From JAMXLO01 sp035511435 (GTDB lineage Bacteria; Pseudomonadota; Alphaproteobacteria; Acetobacterales; Acetobacteraceae), in the NCBI GenBank assembly GCA_035511435.1, contig DATKFJ010000009.1:1-16322 (forward strand): DNA of 16,322 bases. Direction: 5' to 3'. Positions 7,378-14,231 of the stretch are shown piece by piece. Both the position numbers and the translations under genes were made by a program. Numbering within the stretch: position 1 is the first letter of the stretch; each line of letters opens with the position of its first letter. Below the pieces are notes generated by a model. That model saw only the letters and a list, made by a program, of their open reading frames with translations. It searched no databases and was not told the DNA's origin.

Positions 7378-8637
7378 ATGCCGGCGCGCGAGGCGCCCGC
7401 GAAGCTCTGGCTGGTCACCGCCATCATGGCGGCAGTGATCCTGTATGGCTCGTTCTATCCGTTCGAGTTCCGTATCCTGCCGCATGGCATCGGCCCGGTC
7501 GCGACCTTTCTGGAAAGCTGGAACGCGCGACCCGGTCGGGGTGATTTCATCGCCAACATCCTGCTGTATCTGCCGTTCGGCTTCTTCTTCATGTTGGGCT
7601 TCCGGAGCGAACCGCGCATGGAACGGGCGCTGTTCGTTGTGGTGCTGGCCAGCGCGCCGATGTCGCTGTCGGTCGAGCTGACGCAGTACTATGTGGAGGG
7701 CCGGGTAACGGCGGTCAGCGATTTTTATACGAATGTGCTGGGGACTTTGCTGGGTGCGCTGGCGGCGCGTGCCATCGGCGCCAGCTTCAATCTGCCATAT
7801 GTCGGCGAGGTTTCGGCCCAGCCTGTTCCGACTTTGCTGATCCTCGCATGGCTGGCGTACCGGATGTATCCGTACGTGCCGACGATCGATCTGCACAAGT
7901 ACTGGAATGCCTTGAAGCCGATCGTTCTGACACCATCGCTGACCGGGGAGGACCTGTTCCGAGAGACGACGATCTGGCTGACCCTGTATGCCGTGATCGA
8001 CGCGGTCATTGAGCGGCGGCGATCGGTCTGGCTGGCGCCGCTGTTTGCCGTCGTCATGCTGTGCGCCAAGGTGCTGATCGTCAACACGGTGCTGCGGGTC
8101 GCTGAACTTGCCGGCGCCGGTGTTGCGTTCGCGGTCTGGCTGGTGCTGATGACGCTGCCGCTGCCGCTGCGGTTGCGGGCGGCGATAGTTGGCATCGTGC
8201 TGTGCGTCTACGTGATCGTTCTTCGACTGGAACCATTCGCGTTCCAGGCATTCGCACGGCCGTTCGACTGGATACCGTTCTTTGGGCTGATGCACGGATC
8301 GCTGCAGGTCGACGCGCTGGCGTTCCTGGAGAAGTTCTTCCTGTACGGCAGCATGCTGTTCCTGCTGGGCGAAGCGCTGGGACGCCGATTGCCGGCTGCG
8401 ATCTTCGTTGCCGTGCTGCTGTTCTCGACGAGTTGGGCGGAGCTTTATCTGCCGGACCGATCGGGCGAAATCACCGACGCACTGATGTCGGTGATGATCG
8501 CCGTGGTTTTCGCGCTGCTGCCGACCGGCCTCGGCGCACCGGGGCCGGCTGCCGTGCCGCGACTGTCGTCGCGCGAGCGACAGCTGCGCGAGTGGCAGCG
8601 CGCGCAGGCACGGTCGATGGGCGTGAAGCTGGAGTGA
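7378..8637 (+). CDS. VanZ-family membrane protein, apparently with two VanZ-like units
   Basis: Polytopic membrane protein of 419 residues. The N-terminal unit matches VanZ-like proteins: a first helix ending GSFYPFEF, then FIANILLYLPFGFFF, then the SVELTQYY-x-GR-x-TAVSDFYTNVLG signature with its acidic and Asn residues. After a middle membrane stretch, the C-terminal third repeats the layout: FDWIPFFG, a helix LFLLGEALG, and WAELYLPDRSGEITDAL, which parallels E-x-x-Q-x-x-x-x-GR-x-x-x-x-D. VanZ members include a low-level teicoplanin resistance protein, but most have no known function. I prefer ATG 7378 because GGAG lies 5-8 bp upstream (GCGGAGACAA); an ATG at 7354 overlapping the anmK stop is the alternative. 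The stop overlaps the next gene's GTG start (GTGA), which indicates translational coupling. Confidence 0.85.
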   Translation: MPAREAPAKLWLVTAIMAAVILYGSFYPFEFRILPHGIGPVATFLESWNARPGRGDFIANILLYLPFGFFFMLGFRSEPRMERALFVVVLASAPMSLSVELTQYYVEGRVTAVSDFYTNVLGTLLGALAARAIGASFNLPYVGEVSAQPVPTLLILAWLAYRMYPYVPTIDLHKYWNALKPIVLTPSLTGEDLFRETTIWLTLYAVIDAVIERRRSVWLAPLFAVVMLCAKVLIVNTVLRVAELAGAGVAFAVWLVLMTLPLPLRLRAAIVGIVLCVYVIVLRLEPFAFQAFARPFDWIPFFGLMHGSLQVDALAFLEKFFLYGSMLFLLGEALGRRLPAAIFVAVLLFSTSWAELYLPDRSGEITDALMSVMIAVVFALLPTGLGAPGPAAVPRLSSRERQLREWQRAQARSMGVKLE

Positions 8638-10724
8638 CCGCGACCACTCGCGAGCCACCCGGCAATCTGGCACTGAACGCCGTCGCGGCCAGCCTGCTGG
8701 CGATGGCGCTGCTCAGTGGTGCCGGCTTGTGGTGGTCGGGCGTCCTGACGCAGCCGCTGTGGTCCGTTGAGCTCGGTCAGCAGGCCGCGGTTCTTTTGGC
8801 AGCGGCGTTGGTTTTGACGGCGTTTTGTGTTCGAGGCGTGCCGGTTGGAGCGCTGCGCGGCTGGCCTTGCCTGGCCGCGGTGGTTGCGGTCTGCGGCGTG
8901 GCGATCTGCGGCGCGGGTGCCGTGCTTGCGGCGGGGCCGATCGCCGCCTGCTGCTTCATCGCCGGTCATGCCGTGCGCCTGGCTGCCGGCGTGCGCGGTC
9001 GCGTGGACCCGGTGCTATGCTCGGTGGTTGGCCTGGGTGTCGTCGTGCTGCTGCTGGTTGCCGTGGGGCTTTCGCAGGTGCCGATGCTGCCGGCCTTCTG
9101 GTCGGTACTCGGCGTGTCGGCCGCACTTCTGCTGTCGCGGCGACTGCGCAGGCAGATGGCGCTGAGTCTCTGCGGTCCGGGGACGCCTGCCGACTCCTGG
9201 GGATTGCCGCGGGCCGGGTGCGCCTGGCTGATCCTGTTCGCCCTGCTGTTCTATTTGGCCCAGGCCGCGTTGCCGGAGCGGCTGTGGGATGCGTTGGCGA
9301 TGCACCTGCTGATCCCGAGCCAGGTACTGGTGTTCGGGCATTGGGGATATGACCCGAACCAGTTCGCGTTCGCCTTCTTTCCGTTGGGCGCCGACTACCT
9401 GTTCGCCTTCGCATACGCACTCGGCGGTGAAGCGGCGGCGAAGCTGATCAACGTGCTTGCCCTGGTGGCGATGCTTCTGCTGCTGGCGGATATCGTGCGG
9501 TCATGTTGCCGACCCGCATACGCGGAGCTTGGCGTGCTGCTGCTGCTCAGCCTGCCGGTGACATTGCTGTGCACCGCATCGACGATCGTCGAGAATGTGC
9601 TGTGCCTGTTGATCCTGGGCTCGGTCCGCGCGCTGCTGCTGATGGAGGAGGAGGCGTCCCAGCGCATGCCGCTAATCGCGCTGTGCGTGCTGCTGCCGGC
9701 GATGGCGGCGGTCAAGTTGCATGGAGCGGTGGCAGCGCTGCCCTGCGCGGGCATTGCACTGATGCGACTGCGTTATCGCGCCCTGAGCCGAGTGGACTGG
9801 ATGGCGGTCGCCGTTGTCGCACTTGTGGCCGGCGTGCTGGGCATCGCTCAGTACGCCTACGCGTGGCTTGCGACCGGCAATCCGGTGTTCCCGATGATGA
9901 ACGAGCTGTTCCGTTCGCCGCTTTGGCCGCCGACGGCGTTCGAGGATGCGCGCTGGCAGGGCCATCTGACGTGGGACCTGCTCTATCGGATGACGTTTCA
10001 CAGCGGCGCATTCATGGAATGCTACCCGGGCGCCATAGGCTTTGCGTTCATGGCGTTGTTGCTGCCGGGCGTTGTGGCCACGGTTCTGGTGCCGCGGCCG
10101 GCGCCCGTCGTGAGCCTGGCGGTGGCTGCGGTTTATCTGGCGGTCGTGGTCCCCCAGGTGCAGTACATCCGCTATCTGTATCCCGTCATGCCGTTGCTGC
10201 TGGTGCCATGCATGCACGGGCTTGCGGTGATCGGCACGCGGAGGCGGCTGCGCCTGGCGGGCGGCACCATCGCCGCCGCGGTGGCGGTACTCGGCTGTTT
10301 CGTGCTGCCGTCCGGGGCCTGGACCCTGAAGGCGGCCGATTTGCGTGCGGATTACGACCCGGCTGCGCGCCACGCGATGCTGGTCGAGCAGGTGCCGACT
10401 CGACTGGCGACCGAGACTGTCAATGCGATCGGCAGCGGGTTGCCCCGGGTGATCTACGGCGGCGAACCGTATGGCGCCTTGCTGCGCGGCACGCCGATCT
10501 ACACGAACTGGTACAACCGTGCCCTGCAATCGGCTGTTGTGGCAGCCGCGGACCCGGACGCCGTCACGGCAGTGCTGGACCGGCAACGGCCAGACTTCGT
10601 GGTGGCGCAGCCTGCATCGTCGGACCCGTCGGAACGGCGGGTGGTTGGCTACGCGGAGCATCGCGGCAGGCGCGTGGCCACGATCGGTACCGTGGTGCTA
10701 TGGCAGATCGCACCGCTGCACTGA
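8634..10724 (+). CDS. Large polytopic membrane protein, GT-C glycosyltransferase-like
   Basis: A 696-residue membrane protein with about a dozen or more hydrophobic segments and a C-terminal soluble domain from roughly residue 570. The first 200 residues are almost wholly hydrophobic. A loop then carries RLWDALAMH (Asp219, His224), resembling the WDALxYHLP motif near the catalytic acidic residue of GT-C enzymes that use polyprenyl-phosphate sugars. Further on, GNPVFPMMNE (Gly415 onward) matches another motif of such proteins. The C-terminal domain resembles the periplasmic tails of these transferases. The role, adding a sugar to a periplasmic glycan or lipid, is inference. The start is GTG 8634, overlapping the VanZ-like stop and without its own clear ribosome site; ATG 8703 is less likely. 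The 3' end overlaps the converging GT2 gene by 27 bp. Confidence 0.8.
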   Translation: MTATTREPPGNLALNAVAASLLAMALLSGAGLWWSGVLTQPLWSVELGQQAAVLLAAALVLTAFCVRGVPVGALRGWPCLAAVVAVCGVAICGAGAVLAAGPIAACCFIAGHAVRLAAGVRGRVDPVLCSVVGLGVVVLLLVAVGLSQVPMLPAFWSVLGVSAALLLSRRLRRQMALSLCGPGTPADSWGLPRAGCAWLILFALLFYLAQAALPERLWDALAMHLLIPSQVLVFGHWGYDPNQFAFAFFPLGADYLFAFAYALGGEAAAKLINVLALVAMLLLLADIVRSCCRPAYAELGVLLLLSLPVTLLCTASTIVENVLCLLILGSVRALLLMEEEASQRMPLIALCVLLPAMAAVKLHGAVAALPCAGIALMRLRYRALSRVDWMAVAVVALVAGVLGIAQYAYAWLATGNPVFPMMNELFRSPLWPPTAFEDARWQGHLTWDLLYRMTFHSGAFMECYPGAIGFAFMALLLPGVVATVLVPRPAPVVSLAVAAVYLAVVVPQVQYIRYLYPVMPLLLVPCMHGLAVIGTRRRLRLAGGTIAAAVAVLGCFVLPSGAWTLKAADLRADYDPAARHAMLVEQVPTRLATETVNAIGSGLPRVIYGGEPYGALLRGTPIYTNWYNRALQSAVVAAADPDAVTAVLDRQRPDFVVAQPASSDPSERRVVGYAEHRGRRVATIGTVVLWQIAPLH

Positions 10725-11720
10725 TGACGGGATGGCGACCTTGGCAATTCCGAAGCGCCGCTGGAGTGGCGTTTCCGGACGGTTGGCAATGTCGACACCA
10801 AGCGCCGCCAGCAGCAACTGCACGCCGACAACGAGCGGCAGCACGGCAAGCATGACTGTCCCGGTCGATGCCAGTTGCCCGGTCGTCACCGATCGGACCC
10901 AATGCCAGATGCCGAAAATGATGCCGAACAGCACCAGGGGCAGACCCGCGAGCGTCTCGATGGAGCCCATGTTGAAGTCGCGCAGCAGGTAGAGATAGAA
11001 GAACCGCTTGACGATTCGGATGGCGAAACGTCCGGGAAATTGCAGCAACACGCGTGAGATTTTCAGGTTGCTGGTTTCATCGGCGTAGAGGGTCGGCATC
11101 GCCACGTCCATCACCACGGCGCGGATCGTGGCCAGCCGGAACAGCATGTCGCATTCAAAGAAATAGCGCGGATCGAGCCGATCGAGCGGCAGGCGCGACA
11201 GCGCGACGCAATGGATGGCAGTATAGCCGTTGGTGGGATCCATGATGTCCCAGTAACCGCTCGCCAACTTCATGATGAACGACAGCACTGAATTTCCGGC
11301 CAGCCGGACAGCAGGCATCGCGGACAAAGAATAGACGTCGAAGAAGCGATTGCCTTTCGCGTAGTCCGCCTGCCCCAGCACCAATGGCGCAACCAGTGCC
11401 GACAGGTAGGCCGGGTTCATCTGGTTGTCGCCGTCCAGCTTCACGATGATCTCGTAGCCGTCTGCCAGGGCGCGGCGATAGCCGGCGAGCACCGCTGCGC
11501 CCACGCCTTGATTGTCCGGCAGGAACACTACCGTGACGTCGATATCCCAGGGTGTTTCCTGCACGAAGCGGCCGGTGTGCTCGGGGCAGCAATCGTCGAT
11601 CACGTAGGCATGTTGGACGCGGCCGGCGAGCCCGGTCAGGACCGTCGCAATGTGCTGCCTGACCTTGTAGCACGGAATGACCACAGCGATCGGCAGCAGC
11701 GCTTCACCACGGGCCTGCAT
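10698..11720 (-). CDS. GT2 glycosyltransferase, polyprenol-phosphate mannosyl/glucosyltransferase-like
   Basis: Family 2 glycosyltransferase of 340 residues. The N-terminal GT-A domain opens with the AVVIPCYKV strand, followed by the VIDDCCP nucleotide-binding acid pair (Asp42-Asp43), the NQGVGAAVLAGYRRAL segment typical of dolichol/polyprenol-phosphate sugar synthases, and LDGDNQMNP with the metal-binding DGD at 96-98. Two hydrophobic helices near 240-310 anchor it to the membrane. Such enzymes move a sugar from a nucleotide donor to a polyprenyl phosphate on the cytoplasmic side, supplying GT-C transferases like the one encoded opposite; that partnership is inference. The ATG at 11720 has no good ribosome site; upstream sequence is C-rich. 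Its 3' end overlaps the GT-C-like gene by 27 bp, so the two mRNAs are complementary there. Confidence 0.88.
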   Translation of the reverse strand: MQARGEALLPIAVVIPCYKVRQHIATVLTGLAGRVQHAYVIDDCCPEHTGRFVQETPWDIDVTVVFLPDNQGVGAAVLAGYRRALADGYEIIVKLDGDNQMNPAYLSALVAPLVLGQADYAKGNRFFDVYSLSAMPAVRLAGNSVLSFIMKLASGYWDIMDPTNGYTAIHCVALSRLPLDRLDPRYFFECDMLFRLATIRAVVMDVAMPTLYADETSNLKISRVLLQFPGRFAIRIVKRFFYLYLLRDFNMGSIETLAGLPLVLFGIIFGIWHWVRSVTTGQLASTGTVMLAVLPLVVGVQLLLAALGVDIANRPETPLQRRFGIAKVAIPSSVQRCDLP

Positions 11721-11915
11721 TTGTGATGCATAGCGGAGGCATCATATCGGATGCAACTAGAGGTAGGGGATGGGGTGGCGCAGGGCAACCGGCCGAATGC
11801 TGGCCAGCCGGGCGTTCCTGTGAGCGCGAGGAACGCAGCCTGAGTTGCCCGGCATTGCTCTTCGCTTCGCTTGTCAAGCACCGGGCGCCAAACGCCGCGC
11901 CGGTGCTCGAAACGA
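11721..11915 (-). other. Leader region of the GT2 gene with nested inverted repeats
   Basis: This gene-free stretch lies between the hydrolase terminator hairpin and the GT2 start. It contains a perfect 8-bp hairpin, GCGTTCCT (11812-11819) with AGGAACGC (11829-11836). It also has two longer-range complementary pairs, GGGCAAC (11783-11789) with GTTGCCC (11844-11850) and AATGC (11796-11800) with GCATT (11852-11856), which cross each other. A structured mRNA leader is possible. No known riboswitch class is recognised and I see no small open frame that looks real. Confidence 0.35.
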
Positions 11916-11947
11916 CAGCGGCGACGGTGGAACCACCGTCGCCGCTG
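11916..11947 (-). terminator. Perfect 15-bp hairpin after the alpha/beta hydrolase gene
   Basis: CAGCGGCGACGGTGG (11916-11930) and its exact reverse complement (11933-11947) are separated by 2 nt, giving a GC-rich hairpin 24 bp beyond the hydrolase stop. On the minus strand it is followed by a modest T-containing stretch (TCGTTTC), so an intrinsic terminator for that gene is the natural reading. The run of T is weak. Confidence 0.7.
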
Positions 11948-11971
11948 CAACCCACGTCTGGCTGGCGTGGT

Positions 11972-12637
11972 TTAATCCGCGGCGAGCGCCATCTGCCGGC
12001 GGGCGATGGACTTGCCGCAATGATCCTCGATTGCCTCGGCCACCTTGTCGGCATGGTCGGCGAACACGTGGTCGGCACCCTCGAAGATGCGGTAATCGAC
12101 GCTGACGCCCTTCTGGGTGTTCAGCTTGTCCACCAGCTTGCGCACCGCTACTTCCGGCACGAGTTCGTCGGTGTCGCCGTGGACCATCAAGCCGCCGCAC
12201 GGGCAGGGCGCGAGGAAGCCGAAATCGTAGTGGTTCGCCGGCGGCGCGACGCTGACCCAGCCGGAAATCTCCGGCCGGCGCATCAGCAACTGCATGCCGA
12301 TGAACGCACCGAACGAGTATCCGGCGATCCACAGACCGCCGTGGTTCGGATTGACCGCCTGCATCCAATCGAGCGCGGCAGCCGCATCGCCGATCTCGCC
12401 AATCCCGCCGTCATAGCGGCCCTGGCTGCGACCGACCCCGCGAAAATTGAACCGCATCACTGAGCAGCCCAGCCGCTGGAACGATTGATACATCGAGTAG
12501 CTGACCCGATTGTTCATCGTACCGCCGTGTAGCGGATGCGGATGAAGAATCAGGGCGACCGGTGCACCACTCTCCTTGGAATGGTGGTAGCGGCCTTCCA
12601 ACCGGCCGTCTGGGCCGGCAAACATCACCTCTGGCAT
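11972..12637 (-). CDS. Alpha/beta hydrolase of the COG2945 type
   Basis: Small cytoplasmic alpha/beta hydrolase, 221 residues. The oxyanion-region motif LHPHPLHGGTMNN (about 31-43) is characteristic of the COG2945 predicted hydrolases. FNFRGVGRSQG follows, then the nucleophile elbow GYSFG with Ser108, an acidic residue in HGDTDE (Asp155 or Asp157) and the catalytic His190 in GADHVF. The family is uncharacterised in substrate and probably acts on a short ester or peptide-like bond. I start at ATG 12637, 9-14 bp after a GAGGAAAG purine run. An ATG at 12757 would add 40 basic, low-complexity residues ahead of the first strand and is unlikely. It is divergent from cysE across a gap of about 340 bp and ends in a strong hairpin. 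Confidence 0.92.
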   Translation of the reverse strand: MPEVMFAGPDGRLEGRYHHSKESGAPVALILHPHPLHGGTMNNRVSYSMYQSFQRLGCSVMRFNFRGVGRSQGRYDGGIGEIGDAAAALDWMQAVNPNHGGLWIAGYSFGAFIGMQLLMRRPEISGWVSVAPPANHYDFGFLAPCPCGGLMVHGDTDELVPEVAVRKLVDKLNTQKGVSVDYRIFEGADHVFADHADKVAEAIEDHCGKSIARRQMALAAD

Positions 12638-12979
12638 GGCGTCCCGAAACCGCTTTCCTCTAGTGTCGGACGATGTCTGACTGGGTGCCCTGCTGACACC
12701 CCGCCGCCACGGTCCCAAAAAACCTACAATCCCTCGCCCCAACCTGATCGGGTCCACAATAGAATAGAAACTCGGTCCCCGCTTTTCAGTTCCGCGTGAA
12801 TTCTTGACCTGTGAGGTCGGAATAGTTAGCTTTCATGCAGCGGCACTGGGGCCGCAAGGATTGTTTCCTCCACCTGATCGTCTGGCCCCCCGAATGGCCT
12901 GCCCTGGGATTGGGCTCCAGCTCCCAAGGCCCGCATACTATAGAGTAGGTGGGACGATCTGTCATAACGGAATTGTCGC
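12638..12979. other. Long divergent intergenic region upstream of cysE-iscR
   Basis: A gene-free stretch of 342 bp, locally richer in A+T than its surroundings, between the hydrolase and cysE starts. It should contain promoters for both directions. It holds a small dyad near 12804-12818 (listed separately), an inverted repeat TTGGG/CCCAA (12910-12914 and 12923-12927), and an AT-rich ATACTATAGAG segment at 12935-12944 that could be a -10 region about 35 bp before the cysE ATG. I see no convincing small gene here. Confidence 0.5.
12804..12832 (+). promoter_or_regulatory. Candidate promoter with an overlapping dyad upstream of cysE
   Basis: TTGACC (12804-12809) followed after 17 bp by TAGCTT (12827-12832) makes a fair -35 but a weak -10. 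The -35 overlaps the inverted repeat GACC-TGTGA-GGTC (12806-12818), extended imperfectly by ATTC and GAAT on either side. Because IscR is encoded in the operon downstream, this dyad is a plausible operator, but it was not matched to any known IscR motif. Confidence 0.3.
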
Positions 12980-13672
12980 ATGGCTTTCATGTTCTTACGT
13001 GACACGATCCGGACATATCGAGAACGCGACCCTGCTGCGCGCTCTTCGCTGGAAGTGCTGCTGTGCTATCCGGGCGTGCACGCGGTCGTGTGGCACCGGC
13101 TGTCGCACTGGCTTTGGGAGCAGGAATTCCGTCTGCTGGCGCGGTTTTCCTCGCAGATCGCCCGTTGGCTCACGGGTATCGAGATCCATCCGGCGGCCAA
13201 GCTGGGTCGCCGCTTTGTGATCGATCACGGGATGGGCGTGGTGATCGGCGAGACCGCCGAAGTGGGTGACGATTGTTACTTTTACCACCAGGTCACCCTT
13301 GGCGTGGCCCGTACCATGGGCGGCAAGCGGCATCCGACGGTAGGCAACAACGTGATCATCGGCGCCGGCGCGAAGGTGCTGGGGCCGATCACGGTGGGCG
13401 ACAATGCCCGGGTCGGCGCGAATTCCGTCGTGCTGGAGAACGTGCCCGCCGATACCACGGTGGTCGGCATGCCCGCCCGCCCGGTGGACCGCGTTGTGCA
13501 GCGCGGCCGCTCCGCTCCAGGATTCGATCCGTATGGCATCCCGTGCGACGGCGAGCTCGATCCGCTGCTGCACGACCTTGACCAGATGCACTGCGCGCTG
13601 GCCGATCTCGAGGCTCGGGTGACGCGCATCGCCGAGGCGCAGATGCAGCAGCGCCAGGCGGCGGCGGAGTAG
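12980..13672 (+). CDS. cysE: Serine O-acetyltransferase
   Basis: Left-handed beta-helix acetyltransferase, 230 residues, making O-acetylserine from serine and acetyl-CoA, the first step of cysteine synthesis. A helical N-terminus (LRDTIRTYRERDPAAR; LEVLLCYPGVHAV) leads into hexapeptide repeats. The signature GIEIHPAAKLGRRFVIDHG carries the catalytic His, and VVIGETAEVGDD, TLGVARTMGGKRHPT and VGNNVIIGAGAKVLGPI follow in family order. It is the shorter CysE form, lacking the long N-terminal extension of the enterobacterial enzyme. ATG 12980 has GGA about 10 bp upstream; an ATG at 12989 is also possible. The gene is followed after 5 bp by iscR, so cysteine supply is transcribed with the Fe-S regulator. 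Confidence 0.96.
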   Translation: MAFMFLRDTIRTYRERDPAARSSLEVLLCYPGVHAVVWHRLSHWLWEQEFRLLARFSSQIARWLTGIEIHPAAKLGRRFVIDHGMGVVIGETAEVGDDCYFYHQVTLGVARTMGGKRHPTVGNNVIIGAGAKVLGPITVGDNARVGANSVVLENVPADTTVVGMPARPVDRVVQRGRSAPGFDPYGIPCDGELDPLLHDLDQMHCALADLEARVTRIAEAQMQQRQAAAE

Positions 13673-13677
13673 GGGCG

Positions 13678-14229
13678 ATGCAGCTTTCCACCCGCGGCCG
13701 CTACGCCGTGATGGCGATGGTGGACCTGGCCACCCGCCAGACTCTCGGCTGCGAGTGCGGGCCGATCTGCCTGGCGGAGATCGCCGCACGCCAGAAGCTC
13801 AGCCAGGCGTATCTGGAGCAGCTTTTCGGCAAGCTGCGGCGGGCCGGGCTGGTGGCTTCGGCGCGGGGTCCGGGCGGCGGGTATCGGCTGGCGCGGGGGT
13901 CCGATGCCATCGCGATCGCCGCCATCATCGCGGCAGTGGATGAACCGATCCGTGCGACCCGTTGCGAGGAAGGCAGCGTCGGCTGCCTGGAAGTTGCCGG
14001 TTCCGAGGTACTGGGCCGTTGCCAGACACACGATCTGTGGGAGGAACTTGGCCGGCAGATCCGGTTTTTCCTGGACGGCGTTACGCTGGCCGATGTGGTG
14101 GCTGGCCGGGTGCGGGGCCGCGCCGTGCCACTTTCCGCCGTACCGGTGACCGGGGGGCCGCTGGCCGAGGCGCCGGTGGCCGAGGTGCCGCTGGCCGAGG
14201 CGCCGGCGGGGAGCCTGGCGGCGGAATAG
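13678..14229 (+). CDS. iscR: Rrf2-family Fe-S regulator IscR
   Basis: Winged-helix transcription regulator, 183 residues, that binds a [2Fe-2S] cluster and adjusts Fe-S assembly genes. The Rrf2 pattern is clear: MQLSTRGRYAVMAMVDLA, LSQAYLEQLFGKLRRAGLV, then RGPGGGYRLAR. Cluster ligand candidates are Cys96, Cys103, Cys115 and His118 (CQTHDLW), with wider spacing than the C-x5-C-x5-C-x2-H of Escherichia coli. The loop before the recognition helix carries an extra CxCxxxC (Cys25, Cys27, Cys31). The C-terminus is built of PLAEA/PVAEV units from a DNA repeat. GGAG at 13666-13669 overlaps the cysE stop region and sets the ATG at 13678. The next gene starts 2 bp after the stop. Confidence 0.95.
   Translation: MQLSTRGRYAVMAMVDLATRQTLGCECGPICLAEIAARQKLSQAYLEQLFGKLRRAGLVASARGPGGGYRLARGSDAIAIAAIIAAVDEPIRATRCEEGSVGCLEVAGSEVLGRCQTHDLWEELGRQIRFFLDGVTLADVVAGRVRGRAVPLSAVPVTGGPLAEAPVAEVPLAEAPAGSLAAE
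14158..14217. repeat. 15-bp tandem repeat at the 3' end of iscR
   Basis: Three in-frame 15-bp units start at 14158, 14173 and 14188, followed by a partial unit from 14203. A 19-bp stretch at 14158-14176 is repeated exactly at 14188-14206. The units encode PLAEA, PVAEV and PLAEA, then the degraded PAGSL. Because the unit is a multiple of three, gain or loss of copies would change tail length without breaking the frame. Confidence 0.85.
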
Positions 14230-14231
14230 CC

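Noticed and set aside
7378..8637. Calling the VanZ-like gene an antibiotic resistance determinant
   Set aside because: Most VanZ-family proteins have no link to resistance, there is no van cluster here, and Gram-negative glycopeptide resistance would not need it.
6952..8673. 573-codon open frame on the minus strand opposite anmK and the VanZ-like gene
   Set aside because: Composition is Arg/Gln/His-rich, it spans two unrelated genes with strong motifs, and it has no domain of its own.
11872..11877. TTGACA box on the minus strand upstream of the GT2 gene
   Set aside because: No -10 element lies 16-18 bp downstream (the sequence there is TGCCGG), so it is not a supported promoter.
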